Notes: generated from the letters alone by a model not told the origin. Numbered from the stretch's first letter, positions 26,594-35,496 are shown. The stretch is 64,000 bases of DNA from JBIQKZ01 sp044464765 (GCA_044464765.1 JBIQKZ010000019.1:12266-76265); one strand, 5' to 3'. Numbers and translations: made by a program.

Positions 26594-28185
26594 GACGCTT
26601 TCACAGGAGCGAACGTATCGACGGACTTGGTGCTCGATTCTTTTTTCAGTAGCAGCAAGGCGAAATGTGCGGCAAAGACGAAGTGGCCCAAGGTCATCAA
26701 CGTGCCGCCGATGGAGCGGCCTTCAAGATAAGGAATCATCGACCGGGTGATTTCGGCAAAGCTAGATCCTGGGTCCATCAACCCCATGCCTTGCAGGACG
26801 CCAGCGACGGTCAGTGAGACGAAGTAGATCGTGAATCCGATCACCACCAGCCAGAAATGCGTTTGCACCAGCTTCGGGTAGGGCCAGCGCCGGCCAAGGA
26901 TGTGCGGCATCATGTAATAGAGAGTGCCAAATAGCACAAGCGAGACGAAGCCATAGGCGCCCAGGTGCGCGTGTCCGACGGTGTAATGGGTGAAGTGAGT
27001 GATCGAGTTGACCGAACGTATCGCCTCGATTGAGCCCTGGAAGGAAGAGAGGGTGTACATCAGCGCGCCGATCCATACGAACCGGAGCGACATTGACTGC
27101 TTGAACGCCCATATGTTGGTGGCGACAGTGACGTGCTGGTTGATCGCCACCGCGATCACCGGCACAAACATCATGATGCTGTGGACGACGGAAAGGGTTA
27201 CAGCCCAGGTCGGGATCGGTCCGCCCATCAGGTGGTGGATACCGACCTGGCTGTAGAACAACGCCAGGCTCCAAAAACCGAGGAGCGAGACGTTGTATGA
27301 ATACACCGGTTTGCCGATGATCTTGGGAATAATGTAGTAGGCCATTCCAACGCCCATTGGCGTCAGCCACAATCCCAGCACATTATGCGCGAACCACCAG
27401 TTCACCGTCGCCTGCTGGGCCCCGATGTGTAGGCCAGGAATGTTCGCCACCAGAAAGAGGAAAGGGAACCACACCATGCCGGCTAAGAAATACCAGCCGG
27501 ATACATAGATGTGGCGTGATTTCCGACGAGCAGCGGTCTCAATCGCAGGCCAGGCAAGGAAGAAGCCCCCCAATGCAAGCACCAAGTCGATTTGCCAAGG
27601 GAACTCCAGCCACTCAATGCCATCCGACCAGCCGTTAGCGACGGCGATTGTTCCACCCAAAACACCCAGCGTCCAAAGAAAGGCCCCAAGATAGGCCATG
27701 TTGGGCCGTCGCAGCGGCGTGTGAAAGATTCGTGGCAACAGCCATAAAGCCACGCCGATGCCCGTGACCGAAAGCCAGCCATAGGCAACGATATTCAGAT
27801 GTAGTGTGCGTGCACGGCCAAAAGTGATCTGTGCAACATCTGAGAGCCAATCTGGCCAGTGCAGTTTCAAAGATGCAATGACGCCGAACGTCGAGCCTAT
27901 CAGTAGCCAGAGAATGCCAGCTGTGATTAGAACCAGAACTGGGCCCTTCCCGGCGTGATCGATGCCAGCTCGCAATACGTCGAACCGATGTGATTCGGCC
28001 TCGTTCTTTTTACCAAAAGAGGCGCTGTCATCGGGATGGCCGAGCTCTCCTTCCATGAAAATCGTGGAGGCTTCGGCTTTACCCACGAATATCAACTTAT
28101 TGGCAACAGCCCAGACGAGAATGCCCAGCGCCACCAATGAAGCGACAAAGCTTGTCGCTAACAAAGTTCCCAGTATAGGTGTCAT
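26590..28185 (-). CDS. ccoN: cbb3-type cytochrome c oxidase subunit I, CcoN
   Basis: 531 aa from ATG 28185 (MTPILGTLLATSFV); the open frame reaches 28263 but the extension is not membrane-like. Twelve or more membrane segments. Key histidines lie in RTLHLNIVAYG, WWFAHNVLGLWLTP, the GIHHLMGG pair and TVGHAHLGAYGF. A tyrosine (FWSLALFYSQVGIHH) sits at the position of the cbb3 cross-linked tyrosine, so the site appears catalytic. This family pumps protons and reduces O2 with high affinity. First gene of the operon reaching trxB. Confidence 0.9.
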   Translation of the reverse strand: MTPILGTLLATSFVASLVALGILVWAVANKLIFVGKAEASTIFMEGELGHPDDSASFGKKNEAESHRFDVLRAGIDHAGKGPVLVLITAGILWLLIGSTFGVIASLKLHWPDWLSDVAQITFGRARTLHLNIVAYGWLSVTGIGVALWLLPRIFHTPLRRPNMAYLGAFLWTLGVLGGTIAVANGWSDGIEWLEFPWQIDLVLALGGFFLAWPAIETAARRKSRHIYVSGWYFLAGMVWFPFLFLVANIPGLHIGAQQATVNWWFAHNVLGLWLTPMGVGMAYYIIPKIIGKPVYSYNVSLLGFWSLALFYSQVGIHHLMGGPIPTWAVTLSVVHSIMMFVPVIAVAINQHVTVATNIWAFKQSMSLRFVWIGALMYTLSSFQGSIEAIRSVNSITHFTHYTVGHAHLGAYGFVSLVLFGTLYYMMPHILGRRWPYPKLVQTHFWLVVIGFTIYFVSLTVAGVLQGMGLMDPGSSFAEITRSMIPYLEGRSIGGTLMTLGHFVFAAHFALLLLKKESSTKSVDTFAPVKAS

Positions 28186-28292
28186 AGCATACGTGTCCGC
28201 TTCCAGTGGCAGCTGCGTTTGGTAGATTCGTAATCCGATGCCGCCACAGGAGGTACGCGGCAATCCAGATTAAAAGCAGCGAAATTGACGAC

Positions 28293-28325
28293 ACAATAAG
28301 TTGCCAGAATTAAGGCAGTATTAAG
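28293..28325 (-). promoter_or_regulatory. PmrA/QseB-like box and promoter of the cco operon
   Basis: On the minus strand: CTTAAT, ACTGC, CTTAAT (28325-28309), exactly 10 nt, then TATTGT (28298-28293) as -10; the ccoN ATG follows about 108 bp on. A perfect direct repeat. It sits in the 238-bp region between ccoN and the divergent response regulator gene, so autoregulation is also possible. Confidence 0.6.
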
Positions 28326-28423
28326 AGGTGAGGAACGGGTGAGCAAAGCCCGAAAGACTGTTAAGATTTTTGCTTGATAGAGAGTTCAGAGAATGTTTAG
28401 CGCCGGTACGCAAGGAGAATGAA

Positions 28424-29101
28424 ATGCATATTTTGCTCGTCGAAGACGATCTCCTCGTCGCGAGCGGTATCGTGGCGGGATTGAGATTGCATGGTCTGAC
28501 GATCGACCATGTGAGCACGGCTAACTTGGCGGATGCTGCATTGGCGACGTCATACTTTGATGTATGCATCCTTGACCTTGGGTTGCCGGACGAAGACGGA
28601 ATGGTGTTACTGCGCCGCTGGCGCGAAGAAGGTCGTGATCTTCCCGTTCTCGTGTTGACGGCACGTGACGCACTCAGTCACCGTGTGGAGGGGTTACTTG
28701 GAGGGGCCGACGATTACCTGGTTAAACCTTTCGACTTGGATGAGTTGCAGGCTCGATTGCACGTACTGACGCGCCGGGTCGCAGGTCGTGTCACCGACTG
28801 CATGAATCACGGGGAACTGAAGTTCTGTTCGTCAACAGGCCGAGTATGGCTAGCCGATAAGCCGGTTACGCTGGCACGCCGTGAGCTGTCATTGCTGCGC
28901 GCGTTGTTGCAGAATCCTCAGGCCATCCTTAGCACAGAACAGCTTTGTGATAGCGTCTATGGTTACGAGCAGAACGTGGAAAGCAATGCGATCAACGTCC
29001 ATATTTATCATTTGCGCCGCAAGCTTGGAAACAATATTGTCGAAACAGTGCGTGGACTCGGTTATAGGCTTGGCTCAACCGAGAAGGTAGCGGAAACATG
29101 A
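28424..29101 (+). CDS. Two-component response regulator, OmpR/PhoB family (QseB/PmrA-like)
   Basis: 225 aa from ATG 28424, preceded by AAGGAG (28409-28414). Receiver domain with acidic pocket Glu7/Asp8/Asp9, phospho-acceptor Asp51 (CILDLGLP) and Lys101 (LVKPFD); C-terminal winged helix ending NVHIYHLRRKLGNNIVETVRGLGYRLG. Overlaps the kinase gene by 4 nt. It lies centrally in the redox island and is the natural candidate to bind the three CTTAAT-type boxes. Confidence 0.92.
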   Translation: MHILLVEDDLLVASGIVAGLRLHGLTIDHVSTANLADAALATSYFDVCILDLGLPDEDGMVLLRRWREEGRDLPVLVLTARDALSHRVEGLLGGADDYLVKPFDLDELQARLHVLTRRVAGRVTDCMNHGELKFCSSTGRVWLADKPVTLARRELSLLRALLQNPQAILSTEQLCDSVYGYEQNVESNAINVHIYHLRRKLGNNIVETVRGLGYRLGSTEKVAET

Positions 29102-30456
29102 GTCTGCGGCTGCGCCTTCTGCTGTATATCGGTATTTCGCTGACTGCGCTTTGGACTTTGGTGGCGACCTGGATGTTCATTGACGCCCGTCAGTCGTTAG
29201 GCCAGGCATTGGACAACCGTCTGGCGGCGTCGGCACGAATGGTTGCCGGGCTGGTTTCTCAATTTCCCGAACCTCAAGATATTGCCGCAATGGGTGATAA
29301 GCCATTGGACGTCGTCGCCCGAGATGGGGTGGCGTGCGAAGTAAGCCTTGTGCGCAGCGAAGTCGTGATTGAAACCGTGGCACGTACGGCAGGCAGCCCT
29401 GAACTGATGCACGCTGATCCAGGCTTCAGCACCTATACATACGGTAATAAGCGATGGCGCACTTATGTACTGCGGCAGGGCGATGTTCAGATCGCCACCG
29501 CCGACAGCATCGAGGTCAGAGAGGCATTGGTCAAAGAGTTGATCCTTTCGGCGGGGGTGCCGTTCGTTGTCGCCTTGTTTGGCACCCTGATCGTGCTGTG
29601 GTTGGGCATCACCCGTGGACTGGCGCCTGTAGAGCGTATCCGCAGCCTTCTGGCACGGCGCCGACCCGGCGACGATAGCCCGTTGCCGGAAGTGAAGGCC
29701 CCGATAGAGTTACAGCCGCTCTTGCATACGATTGAGCAACTTTTGGAAAGGCTGCAGGATGCAATCGTGCGAGAACGCCGATTCACCGATAGCGCTGCGC
29801 ACGAATTGCGTACGCCACTTACCGGTGTGAAAACACACATTCAAGTAGCGAAGCTTGCACTGCAACGGCGAGAGGAAAGAGCCACGATGGAAGCTGCGCT
29901 GACCAACGCAGACCAAGGGGTACAGCAGCTGCAAAATATCCTTCAGCGTTTGCTTGATCTGGCGCGGTTAGAAGGCCATTCCATCGCGAAGGAAGCTAGC
30001 GACCCGATTGAGGCGGCATCCATTGCAATTGAGGCATTGAAGCCAATGTACGGTGACTCTGTGGCTAGAATATCGGTACAAGGGGTTGACAGCTCGCGGT
30101 CGGTACGCGCTGCGCGGCCACTTCTAGTTGGGGCCATCCAAAACCTAATTGATAATGCAATACGCTACGCACCCCCCGACACTCCCATTACAATTCGCCT
30201 GGAGCCGCAAAGCAATGGCACCATGCAAATTAGTGTGCTGGACGAAGGCGCTGGCCTGAATGCGCAAGAGCGGGTTCAAGCAGTTAATCGGTTTTGGCGT
30301 GGAGACCCCAAAATACCCGGCTACGGACTAGGCCTATCTATTGTGAACGCGATTGCATGCCGACATGCGGGTGCATTCGAGCTTCTGGAACGCGATGGCG
30401 GCGGGCTGGAAGCGCGACTTACGCTTCCAATAGCGGACGATACTACGCTTTCTTGA
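29098..30456 (+). CDS. Sensor histidine kinase (QseC-like)
   Basis: 452 aa. Two membrane segments (about residues 8-28 and 150-172) flank a periplasmic domain of about 120 residues. HisKA box FTDSAAHELRTPLTGVKTH with phospho-accepting His235, N box NLIDNAIRYAPPDTP and G boxes DEGAGL and GYGLGLSIV. Periplasmic part contains a cysteine (DGVACEV), so a redox or metal signal is possible but unproven. Partner of the regulator upstream. Confidence 0.92.
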   Translation: MSLRLRLLLYIGISLTALWTLVATWMFIDARQSLGQALDNRLAASARMVAGLVSQFPEPQDIAAMGDKPLDVVARDGVACEVSLVRSEVVIETVARTAGSPELMHADPGFSTYTYGNKRWRTYVLRQGDVQIATADSIEVREALVKELILSAGVPFVVALFGTLIVLWLGITRGLAPVERIRSLLARRRPGDDSPLPEVKAPIELQPLLHTIEQLLERLQDAIVRERRFTDSAAHELRTPLTGVKTHIQVAKLALQRREERATMEAALTNADQGVQQLQNILQRLLDLARLEGHSIAKEASDPIEAASIAIEALKPMYGDSVARISVQGVDSSRSVRAARPLLVGAIQNLIDNAIRYAPPDTPITIRLEPQSNGTMQISVLDEGAGLNAQERVQAVNRFWRGDPKIPGYGLGLSIVNAIACRHAGAFELLERDGGGLEARLTLPIADDTTLS

Positions 30457-30470
30457 GTTTCCTGCGAAGC

Positions 30471-30503
30471 CTTAAGCTTCCCTTAATCCTGCAGGTGCAT
30501 GAT
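30471..30503 (+). promoter_or_regulatory. PmrA/QseB-like box and promoter of the dsbD operon
   Basis: CTTAAG (30471-30476), 5 nt, CTTAAT (30482-30487), exactly 10 nt, then CATGAT (30498-30503) as a weak -10; the dsbD start codon is 30 bp further. Lies in the 76-bp gap after the kinase gene, so the dsb genes can be expressed separately from the regulator pair. Confidence 0.5.
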
Positions 30504-30532
30504 CCACCTAAGTTTATCTGCAGGAGTTCAGC

Positions 30533-32383
30533 TTGTCTGTCTACCGGATTGCCCGTGCGGCTCTCGTACTGTTTTGTTTTGCCGTCGGAAACGCCTGGGC
30601 CAGTAACGGTCTATTCTCGTCGGCCACGGAACCCGAATTTCTTGAAGCCTCGGATGTATTCAAGGTAGAGGAGGTGAAGCAGCAAGGCCGAGAGTATATA
30701 GTCGAAGGGCATATTGCCGACGGCTATTATGTCTACCGCCACTCGTTGAAGCTGGTCGACGACAAAGAGAATGCTGTTGATCTGGCTCTGCCTTCTGGAA
30801 CGCCCCGGCACGACGAGTTTTTTGGCGATACCGTCATCTACACCGGCGATACGGCCCGTCTGCGCTTCCCGACGGCTGTAACTGGCCCACTGACACTGCA
30901 TTGGCAAGGCTGTGCAGAAGACGGTATCTGCTATCCACCGCAGACGATACAGATCAGCGCGCCAGTAGCAACAGCGGTAGCTGACGGTCAGGCTGTCGAG
31001 CAGCCGCCTCAGGCATCGGAACCTGAATCAGCCTCGGAGCGCGGGCCTGATTCGGCCGGCATGCCTTCGGGCGCCAGCGTTGGCGAGGATCAGGCGGCTG
31101 CTCAGCGGCTTGCTGCGCTGGGGCCTATCGCCGGCACGCTGCTGTTTTTCGGATTCGGCCTATTGTTGGCTTTTACGCCCTGCACTTTGCCGATGATTCC
31201 CATCGTTTCCAGTATGGTCGTTGGTAGCCAGGCCAAGCCGCGTCGGGCTTTCGTCTTGTCGTCGTCATACGTCCTGGCGATGGCGGGTACCTACGCCGCA
31301 GTGGGGGTGGCGGCCGGACTGGCGGGCGCCAATTTACAAGCCACGCTGCAGTCGCCTTGGTTGCTCGGCGCCTTCGCAGCACTCTTTCTCATCCTGGCCA
31401 GTTCGCTATTCGGTCTGTTCGAGTTGCGCTTGCCATCCGCTGTGATGAATCGCCTCCAGGCAGCGGGGCCTGCTCGTTCGGGGGGGAGTATCACCGGTGC
31501 GGCGGTGCTGGGTTTTCTGTCGGCGCTTTTGGTTGGTCCATGCATGACGGCTCCCTTGGCGGGTGCGCTGTTGTACATCGGGCAGACGGGCAGTGCGATC
31601 CAAGGGGGACTGGCTTTGTTTGCGCTGGGTCTGGGTATGGGCCTGCCATTGTTGGCCATTGCAGTGTTCGGCGCCCGTGTGCTGCCCAAGCCCGGTGCGT
31701 GGATGGATCGGGTGCGCGTCGCCTTCGGCTATGTCATGGTTGGCATGGCAGTGATGATGCTGACACGTTTCCTGACCGGCACGATGAGCCTGTTGCTCTG
31801 GGGGGCCTGGATACTGCTGGTGGCGGTGGGGCTCGTCGCTTGGGCGCAAGCCGTTGCGAACAGGCAGCGGTTGGCGTGGAGCTTGCGTTCGGCGGCGGCA
31901 TTCATCGGTCTGTGGTCTGTCCTGATGCTTGTGGGCGCCGCTTCAGGGGGCGACGCCATCTTGCAGCCTCTGGCGCATTTGCGTGGCGCGCCCGCTGCGG
32001 TTGAGGCATCCGCCCAGGTCAGCTATGTCCAGGCGAAATCAGTGGCCGATGTAGATGCTCGCCTCGCGGAAGGCGCCGCGCGCGGTCAGTGGACCTTGAT
32101 TGATTTCTACGCCGACTGGTGCGTCAGCTGCCATGTAATCGAGCGCAATGTATTCGGCGATCCAGCGGTTGCGGCGCGACTGGCGCGCATGCAGATCGTG
32201 CGGCCCGACGTGACGCGTAATGACGCTACGGACAAGGAACTGCTCAAGCACTGGGGCGTCATGGGGCCGCCCACGCTCATACTGGTGGGGCCGGATGGTA
32301 CGGAGCGACGGGATCTGCGCGTGGTGGGTGAGATCGGCGCGCGCGAGTTTCAGGACCGCCTGGACGCGGCGGGGGTGTCATGA
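30533..32383 (+). CDS. dsbD: Thiol:disulfide interchange protein DsbD
   Basis: 616 aa with a TTG start, supported by GGAG 7 nt upstream and by a proper signal peptide (ending ASN-like after VGNAWA). Three domains: periplasmic DsbD-alpha (residues about 25-150, with the QGCAEDGICYPP cysteine pair), a membrane core of eight segments starting at FTPCTLPMIPI, and a C-terminal thioredoxin domain with WCVSC. It moves electrons from cytoplasmic thioredoxin to periplasmic partners; CcmG, two TlpA proteins and DsbG on this island are candidates. Confidence 0.93.
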   Translation: MSVYRIARAALVLFCFAVGNAWASNGLFSSATEPEFLEASDVFKVEEVKQQGREYIVEGHIADGYYVYRHSLKLVDDKENAVDLALPSGTPRHDEFFGDTVIYTGDTARLRFPTAVTGPLTLHWQGCAEDGICYPPQTIQISAPVATAVADGQAVEQPPQASEPESASERGPDSAGMPSGASVGEDQAAAQRLAALGPIAGTLLFFGFGLLLAFTPCTLPMIPIVSSMVVGSQAKPRRAFVLSSSYVLAMAGTYAAVGVAAGLAGANLQATLQSPWLLGAFAALFLILASSLFGLFELRLPSAVMNRLQAAGPARSGGSITGAAVLGFLSALLVGPCMTAPLAGALLYIGQTGSAIQGGLALFALGLGMGLPLLAIAVFGARVLPKPGAWMDRVRVAFGYVMVGMAVMMLTRFLTGTMSLLLWGAWILLVAVGLVAWAQAVANRQRLAWSLRSAAAFIGLWSVLMLVGAASGGDAILQPLAHLRGAPAAVEASAQVSYVQAKSVADVDARLAEGAARGQWTLIDFYADWCVSCHVIERNVFGDPAVAARLARMQIVRPDVTRNDATDKELLKHWGVMGPPTLILVGPDGTERRDLRVVGEIGAREFQDRLDAAGVS

Positions 32384-33213
32384 GCGGCATTGGTCCATTT
32401 CCTATACAGGTCGTCACGGTTATTGCCGCCGTACTGCTGGCTTGGTTGACAGCACGAATTGTCGGTCGGCGGACGCCCGATGTGCCTTACAAAGCCGCCG
32501 GATCAATGATTCTTGACGCCGTGGTTTGGGGGCTCTTGACTGCACGCTTGGCATACATTGCGCAGTGGTGGGAGGAGTACTCGGCCGCACCCAGATCCAT
32601 GATCGCCATCGGCGATGGTGGATTTGTCTGGTGGGTCGGCGTGTTGGTGGTCGTTGCTTACATCTGGCAGCGAACCCGGTCCGCTCAGATCTTGCGCGTC
32701 CCCGTGCTGGCGGGCGTCATGGTCGGCGTCGTCGCATGGGCCCTCGCGGGCGGGGTGCTCGCTTTATTGCTGCGCTCCGCGCCGCCTTTGCCGGACCTGC
32801 AGCTGGCGACGCTGGACGAACACCCGGTTTCACTGAGCGAGTATGCGGGGCGCCCCATCGTACTCAATCTTTGGGCGAGTTGGTGCCCGCCATGCCGACG
32901 CGAGATGCCGGTGTTTGAGCAGGCTCAGACCGATTTTCCGGATGTGGCCTTCGTGTTGGTTAACCAAGGGGAAAGCGCGCAGCAGGCGCAGGCTTTTCTT
33001 GAAAGCGAGGGTTTGAGTTTGACGGATGTTTTACTTGACCCCGCTTCCGAAGCCATGCGCACAATGAACTCGCGCGGCTTGCCCACCACCTTGTTTTTCG
33101 ATGCGCAAGGGCGCCAAGTGGACATGCATTTGGGCGAGATCACCATGCCCAGTCTCAAGGACAAGATGCTGCGTCGTTTCGACCTATCTTCCGGCTCGGG
33201 GGCCGAAAAATGA
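32380..33213 (+). CDS. Fusion of Lgt-like membrane region and TlpA thioredoxin domain
   Basis: 277 aa. Residues 1-130 hold four membrane segments and resemble a shortened prolipoprotein diacylglyceryl transferase (GPFPIQ at the start, LLTARLAYIAQWWEEY, IGDGGFVWWVG), but the HGG histidine is replaced, so transferase activity is doubtful. Residues about 135-277 are a TlpA/ResA-type thioredoxin with WASWCPPC and cis-proline in RGLPTTLFF. Overlaps dsbD and the following tlpA paralogue by 4 nt each. Likely a membrane-tethered reductant that receives electrons from DsbD. Confidence 0.85.
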   Translation: MSGIGPFPIQVVTVIAAVLLAWLTARIVGRRTPDVPYKAAGSMILDAVVWGLLTARLAYIAQWWEEYSAAPRSMIAIGDGGFVWWVGVLVVVAYIWQRTRSAQILRVPVLAGVMVGVVAWALAGGVLALLLRSAPPLPDLQLATLDEHPVSLSEYAGRPIVLNLWASWCPPCRREMPVFEQAQTDFPDVAFVLVNQGESAQQAQAFLESEGLSLTDVLLDPASEAMRTMNSRGLPTTLFFDAQGRQVDMHLGEITMPSLKDKMLRRFDLSSGSGAEK

Positions 33214-33761
33214 TAACCAAGCTTACACCGGCTTTACGCCTACCCATTCTTATTGTCGTCACCCTCGTGCTGATGGCGGGCTGCAATCAGACAGACAACG
33301 CAGAAAACTCCTCAACAGCACGGGGATTGGAAGCCGACAAGCTGGCGCAGCAGGCCGCGCTGCGTTTGCCGGACTTGCAGCTAATGACGCTGGAGGAGCG
33401 TCCCGCCCACTTGAGTTCGTATGTGGGGGTGCCGGTCGTGCTCAATCTTTGGGCGACTTGGTGCCCACCATGCCGGCGCGAGATGCCGGTGCTCGAGCAG
33501 GCCCAGACGGCATTTCCCGACATTGCCTTCGTCTTGATCAATCAGGGGGAAAGCGCGCAACAGGCTAAAGCGTTTCTTCATAGCGAAGGTCTGAATTTGA
33601 AGGATGTTCTGCTCGATCCACCGTCCAAGGCGATGCAGGAAATGCGAACGGGAGGCTTGCCTACTACCTTCTTTTTCGATGCACAAGGGCGCATGGTGGA
33701 CTTGCATTTAGGCGAGATCACGATGAGCGATCTCAAAGACAAGATATCACGCCATTTTTGA
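33210..33761 (+). CDS. TlpA-family thioredoxin lipoprotein
   Basis: 183 aa. Lipoprotein signal with lipobox LMAGC (Cys about residue 25), then a thioredoxin domain with WATWCPPC. From LPDLQL to the end it is very similar to the TlpA domain of the preceding gene (for example REMPVxEQAQTxFPD, FVLxNQGESAQQ), so the two are tandem duplicates, one anchored by membrane helices and one by a lipid. The lnt gene at the end of this gene block could finish its acylation. Confidence 0.88.
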   Translation: MITKLTPALRLPILIVVTLVLMAGCNQTDNAENSSTARGLEADKLAQQAALRLPDLQLMTLEERPAHLSSYVGVPVVLNLWATWCPPCRREMPVLEQAQTAFPDIAFVLINQGESAQQAKAFLHSEGLNLKDVLLDPPSKAMQEMRTGGLPTTFFFDAQGRMVDLHLGEITMSDLKDKISRHF

Positions 33762-33796
33762 CCATTCATCGAACCCAGTACGGATAAGGAACGACT

Positions 33797-34570
33797 ATGT
33801 TTGCACAGCGTGTGCTTTTCGCTTTCATGACTGCGGCGCCTCTCATTCTGATGCCCAGCGGAGGCCAGGCCCAGGTCACGGATAAACCGCCGGTTATCGA
33901 CGCGTTGGAAGACCAAGGTGTCATCTTCAAGCAGGAGTTCGAGGCCGGTAAAGGCGTACGCGCCTTCGCCGGTGTCCTGGGCGACAACCCCGTCGCGGTC
34001 TACGTTCTGGCTGATGGCAATGCCGTTGCGGGCACGCGCCTGAATGCCAAGGGCGAGCCGATTGACCAAGCGACACTGCAGAGCCTGGTTGCCAAGCCCA
34101 TCAGCGACCAGGCTTGGGCGCAGCTGGAGTCGGCCACGTGGGTGCTGGATGGCAAGGCCGACGCGCCGCGTATTGTCTATGCCTTCACCGATGCAAATTG
34201 TCCCTATTGCCATTTGTTCTGGGAGGCCGCGCGCCCGTGGGTGGATGCTGGAAAGGTCCAATTGCGCCACCTGTTGGTCGGCGTCATCAAAGAGGACAGC
34301 CCGGCCAAAGCGGCGGCGATTCTTGGCGCAGCCGACCCTTCGGCTGCGTTGCGCGAGAATGAAGTCAAGTTCGATCAGGGCGGCATTACGCCCGCCAAGA
34401 GCGTACCGGACGATGTACAGCGGACGCTCGAAGATAATCAAATGCTCATGCTTTCGATGGGATTTCGAGGCACACCTGGCATCATCGTTCAGGACGACAA
34501 GGGGTTGATCCAGAAGTACAACGGCATGCCGCAACAGGGCGCGTTGACCGAAGTGTTAGGTCCGCGCTGA
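33797..34570 (+). CDS. dsbG: Periplasmic disulfide isomerase DsbG
   Basis: 257 aa. Signal peptide (cleavage about after SGGQAQ), N-terminal dimerisation domain, linker helix and thioredoxin domain with CPYC in FTDANCPYCHLFW and cis-proline in RGTPGIIV (Thr before Pro, as in DsbG). It is kept reduced by DsbD and protects or repairs periplasmic cysteines. 35 bp after the TlpA lipoprotein gene. Confidence 0.9.
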   Translation: MFAQRVLFAFMTAAPLILMPSGGQAQVTDKPPVIDALEDQGVIFKQEFEAGKGVRAFAGVLGDNPVAVYVLADGNAVAGTRLNAKGEPIDQATLQSLVAKPISDQAWAQLESATWVLDGKADAPRIVYAFTDANCPYCHLFWEAARPWVDAGKVQLRHLLVGVIKEDSPAKAAAILGAADPSAALRENEVKFDQGGITPAKSVPDDVQRTLEDNQMLMLSMGFRGTPGIIVQDDKGLIQKYNGMPQQGALTEVLGPR

Positions 34571-34600
34571 TGGATCATCTGAGTACAGACGTACGGAATT

Positions 34601-35422
34601 ATGTGTCAGGCAGAGGGCATGATGCTTAGTGGCGGGCTGCTTGGGCTTGTAATCGGCGCTGTCTTAGGACTCACTGGGGCTGGAGGCGGTATTTTTGCCG
34701 TCCCGGCACTGGTGTTTGGCCTGGGTATGGATATGCGTGCGGCTGCTCCTATGGCACTCATGGCCGTTGGCTCCGCAGCAATGCTTGGCGCATTGCAAGG
34801 GCTGCGCCAAGGCCTTGTCCGATACAAAGCCGCGATCGTCTTGGCGACAGCGGGTGCCATTACTGCGCCACTCGGCATCAGGCTGGCTCACTGGCTTCCT
34901 TCCCGGTGGCTGAGCTTGATCTTTGTCGCCGTCATGCTTGTGGTCGCCTACCGCATGTTCATGTCTTCGCGCGGTGCTCAAAACGATGGCGAGTTGCCCA
35001 TGGTGCAATCTGGGGTTTGCAAAGTATCCAAGGAGACCGGACGCTTCATCTGGAACCCACGCACCGTCACAACGCTGGGTGGTATCGGAGTGGTCTCGGG
35101 TCTTTTTACCGGCATGTTGGGCGTCGGCGGTGGATTCATCATCGTCCCCGCGCTGGGGTACTTCAGCGAACTTCGCATGCACAGTATCGTCGCAACATCT
35201 CTGCTGGTGATTGCACTGCTATCTGTAGTCACCGTCTTCATTGCGTCGGAACAAGGTCTTTTACTTACTGCTGGGACCTGGGCATTCTCGGCCGCCACAC
35301 TCGCAGGCATGGCGAGCGCTCGTTTGCTGGTGCCGAAGATTTCCTCAACGGTATTGCAACGAGTTTTTGCGATCGCCTGCGTTGTGGTGGCGGCCATGAT
35401 GCTCATGCGCAATATCGGATAG
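34601..35422 (+). CDS. TSUP-family (TauE/SafE) sulfite/anion exporter
   Basis: 273 aa, eight membrane segments. The duplicated motif GAVLGLTGAGGGIFAVPAL and GLFTGMLGVGGGFIIVPAL defines the TauE/SafE family, which exports sulfur oxyanions such as sulfite. ATG 34619 or 34622, directly after AGAGGG, may be the true start; 34601 gives six or seven more residues. Fits a sulfur-redox role together with the TsdA-like cytochrome and the rhodanese module; the substrate is inferred from the family. Confidence 0.85.
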   Translation: MCQAEGMMLSGGLLGLVIGAVLGLTGAGGGIFAVPALVFGLGMDMRAAAPMALMAVGSAAMLGALQGLRQGLVRYKAAIVLATAGAITAPLGIRLAHWLPSRWLSLIFVAVMLVVAYRMFMSSRGAQNDGELPMVQSGVCKVSKETGRFIWNPRTVTTLGGIGVVSGLFTGMLGVGGGFIIVPALGYFSELRMHSIVATSLLVIALLSVVTVFIASEQGLLLTAGTWAFSAATLAGMASARLLVPKISSTVLQRVFAIACVVVAAMMLMRNIG

Positions 35423-35496
35423 CCGTTCGTAGACTGGTGTGCTGTTGCGAACGTGCTTCAGCGCCCATTTCTTTAATTATGGATAAAGGGAGTTCA

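Noticed and set aside
28097..28294. 65-codon frame upstream of and overlapping ccoN with a good membrane segment (start GTG 28294)
   Set aside because: Its start overlaps the proposed -10 element, so it would precede the transcript start, and it runs into ccoN in another frame.
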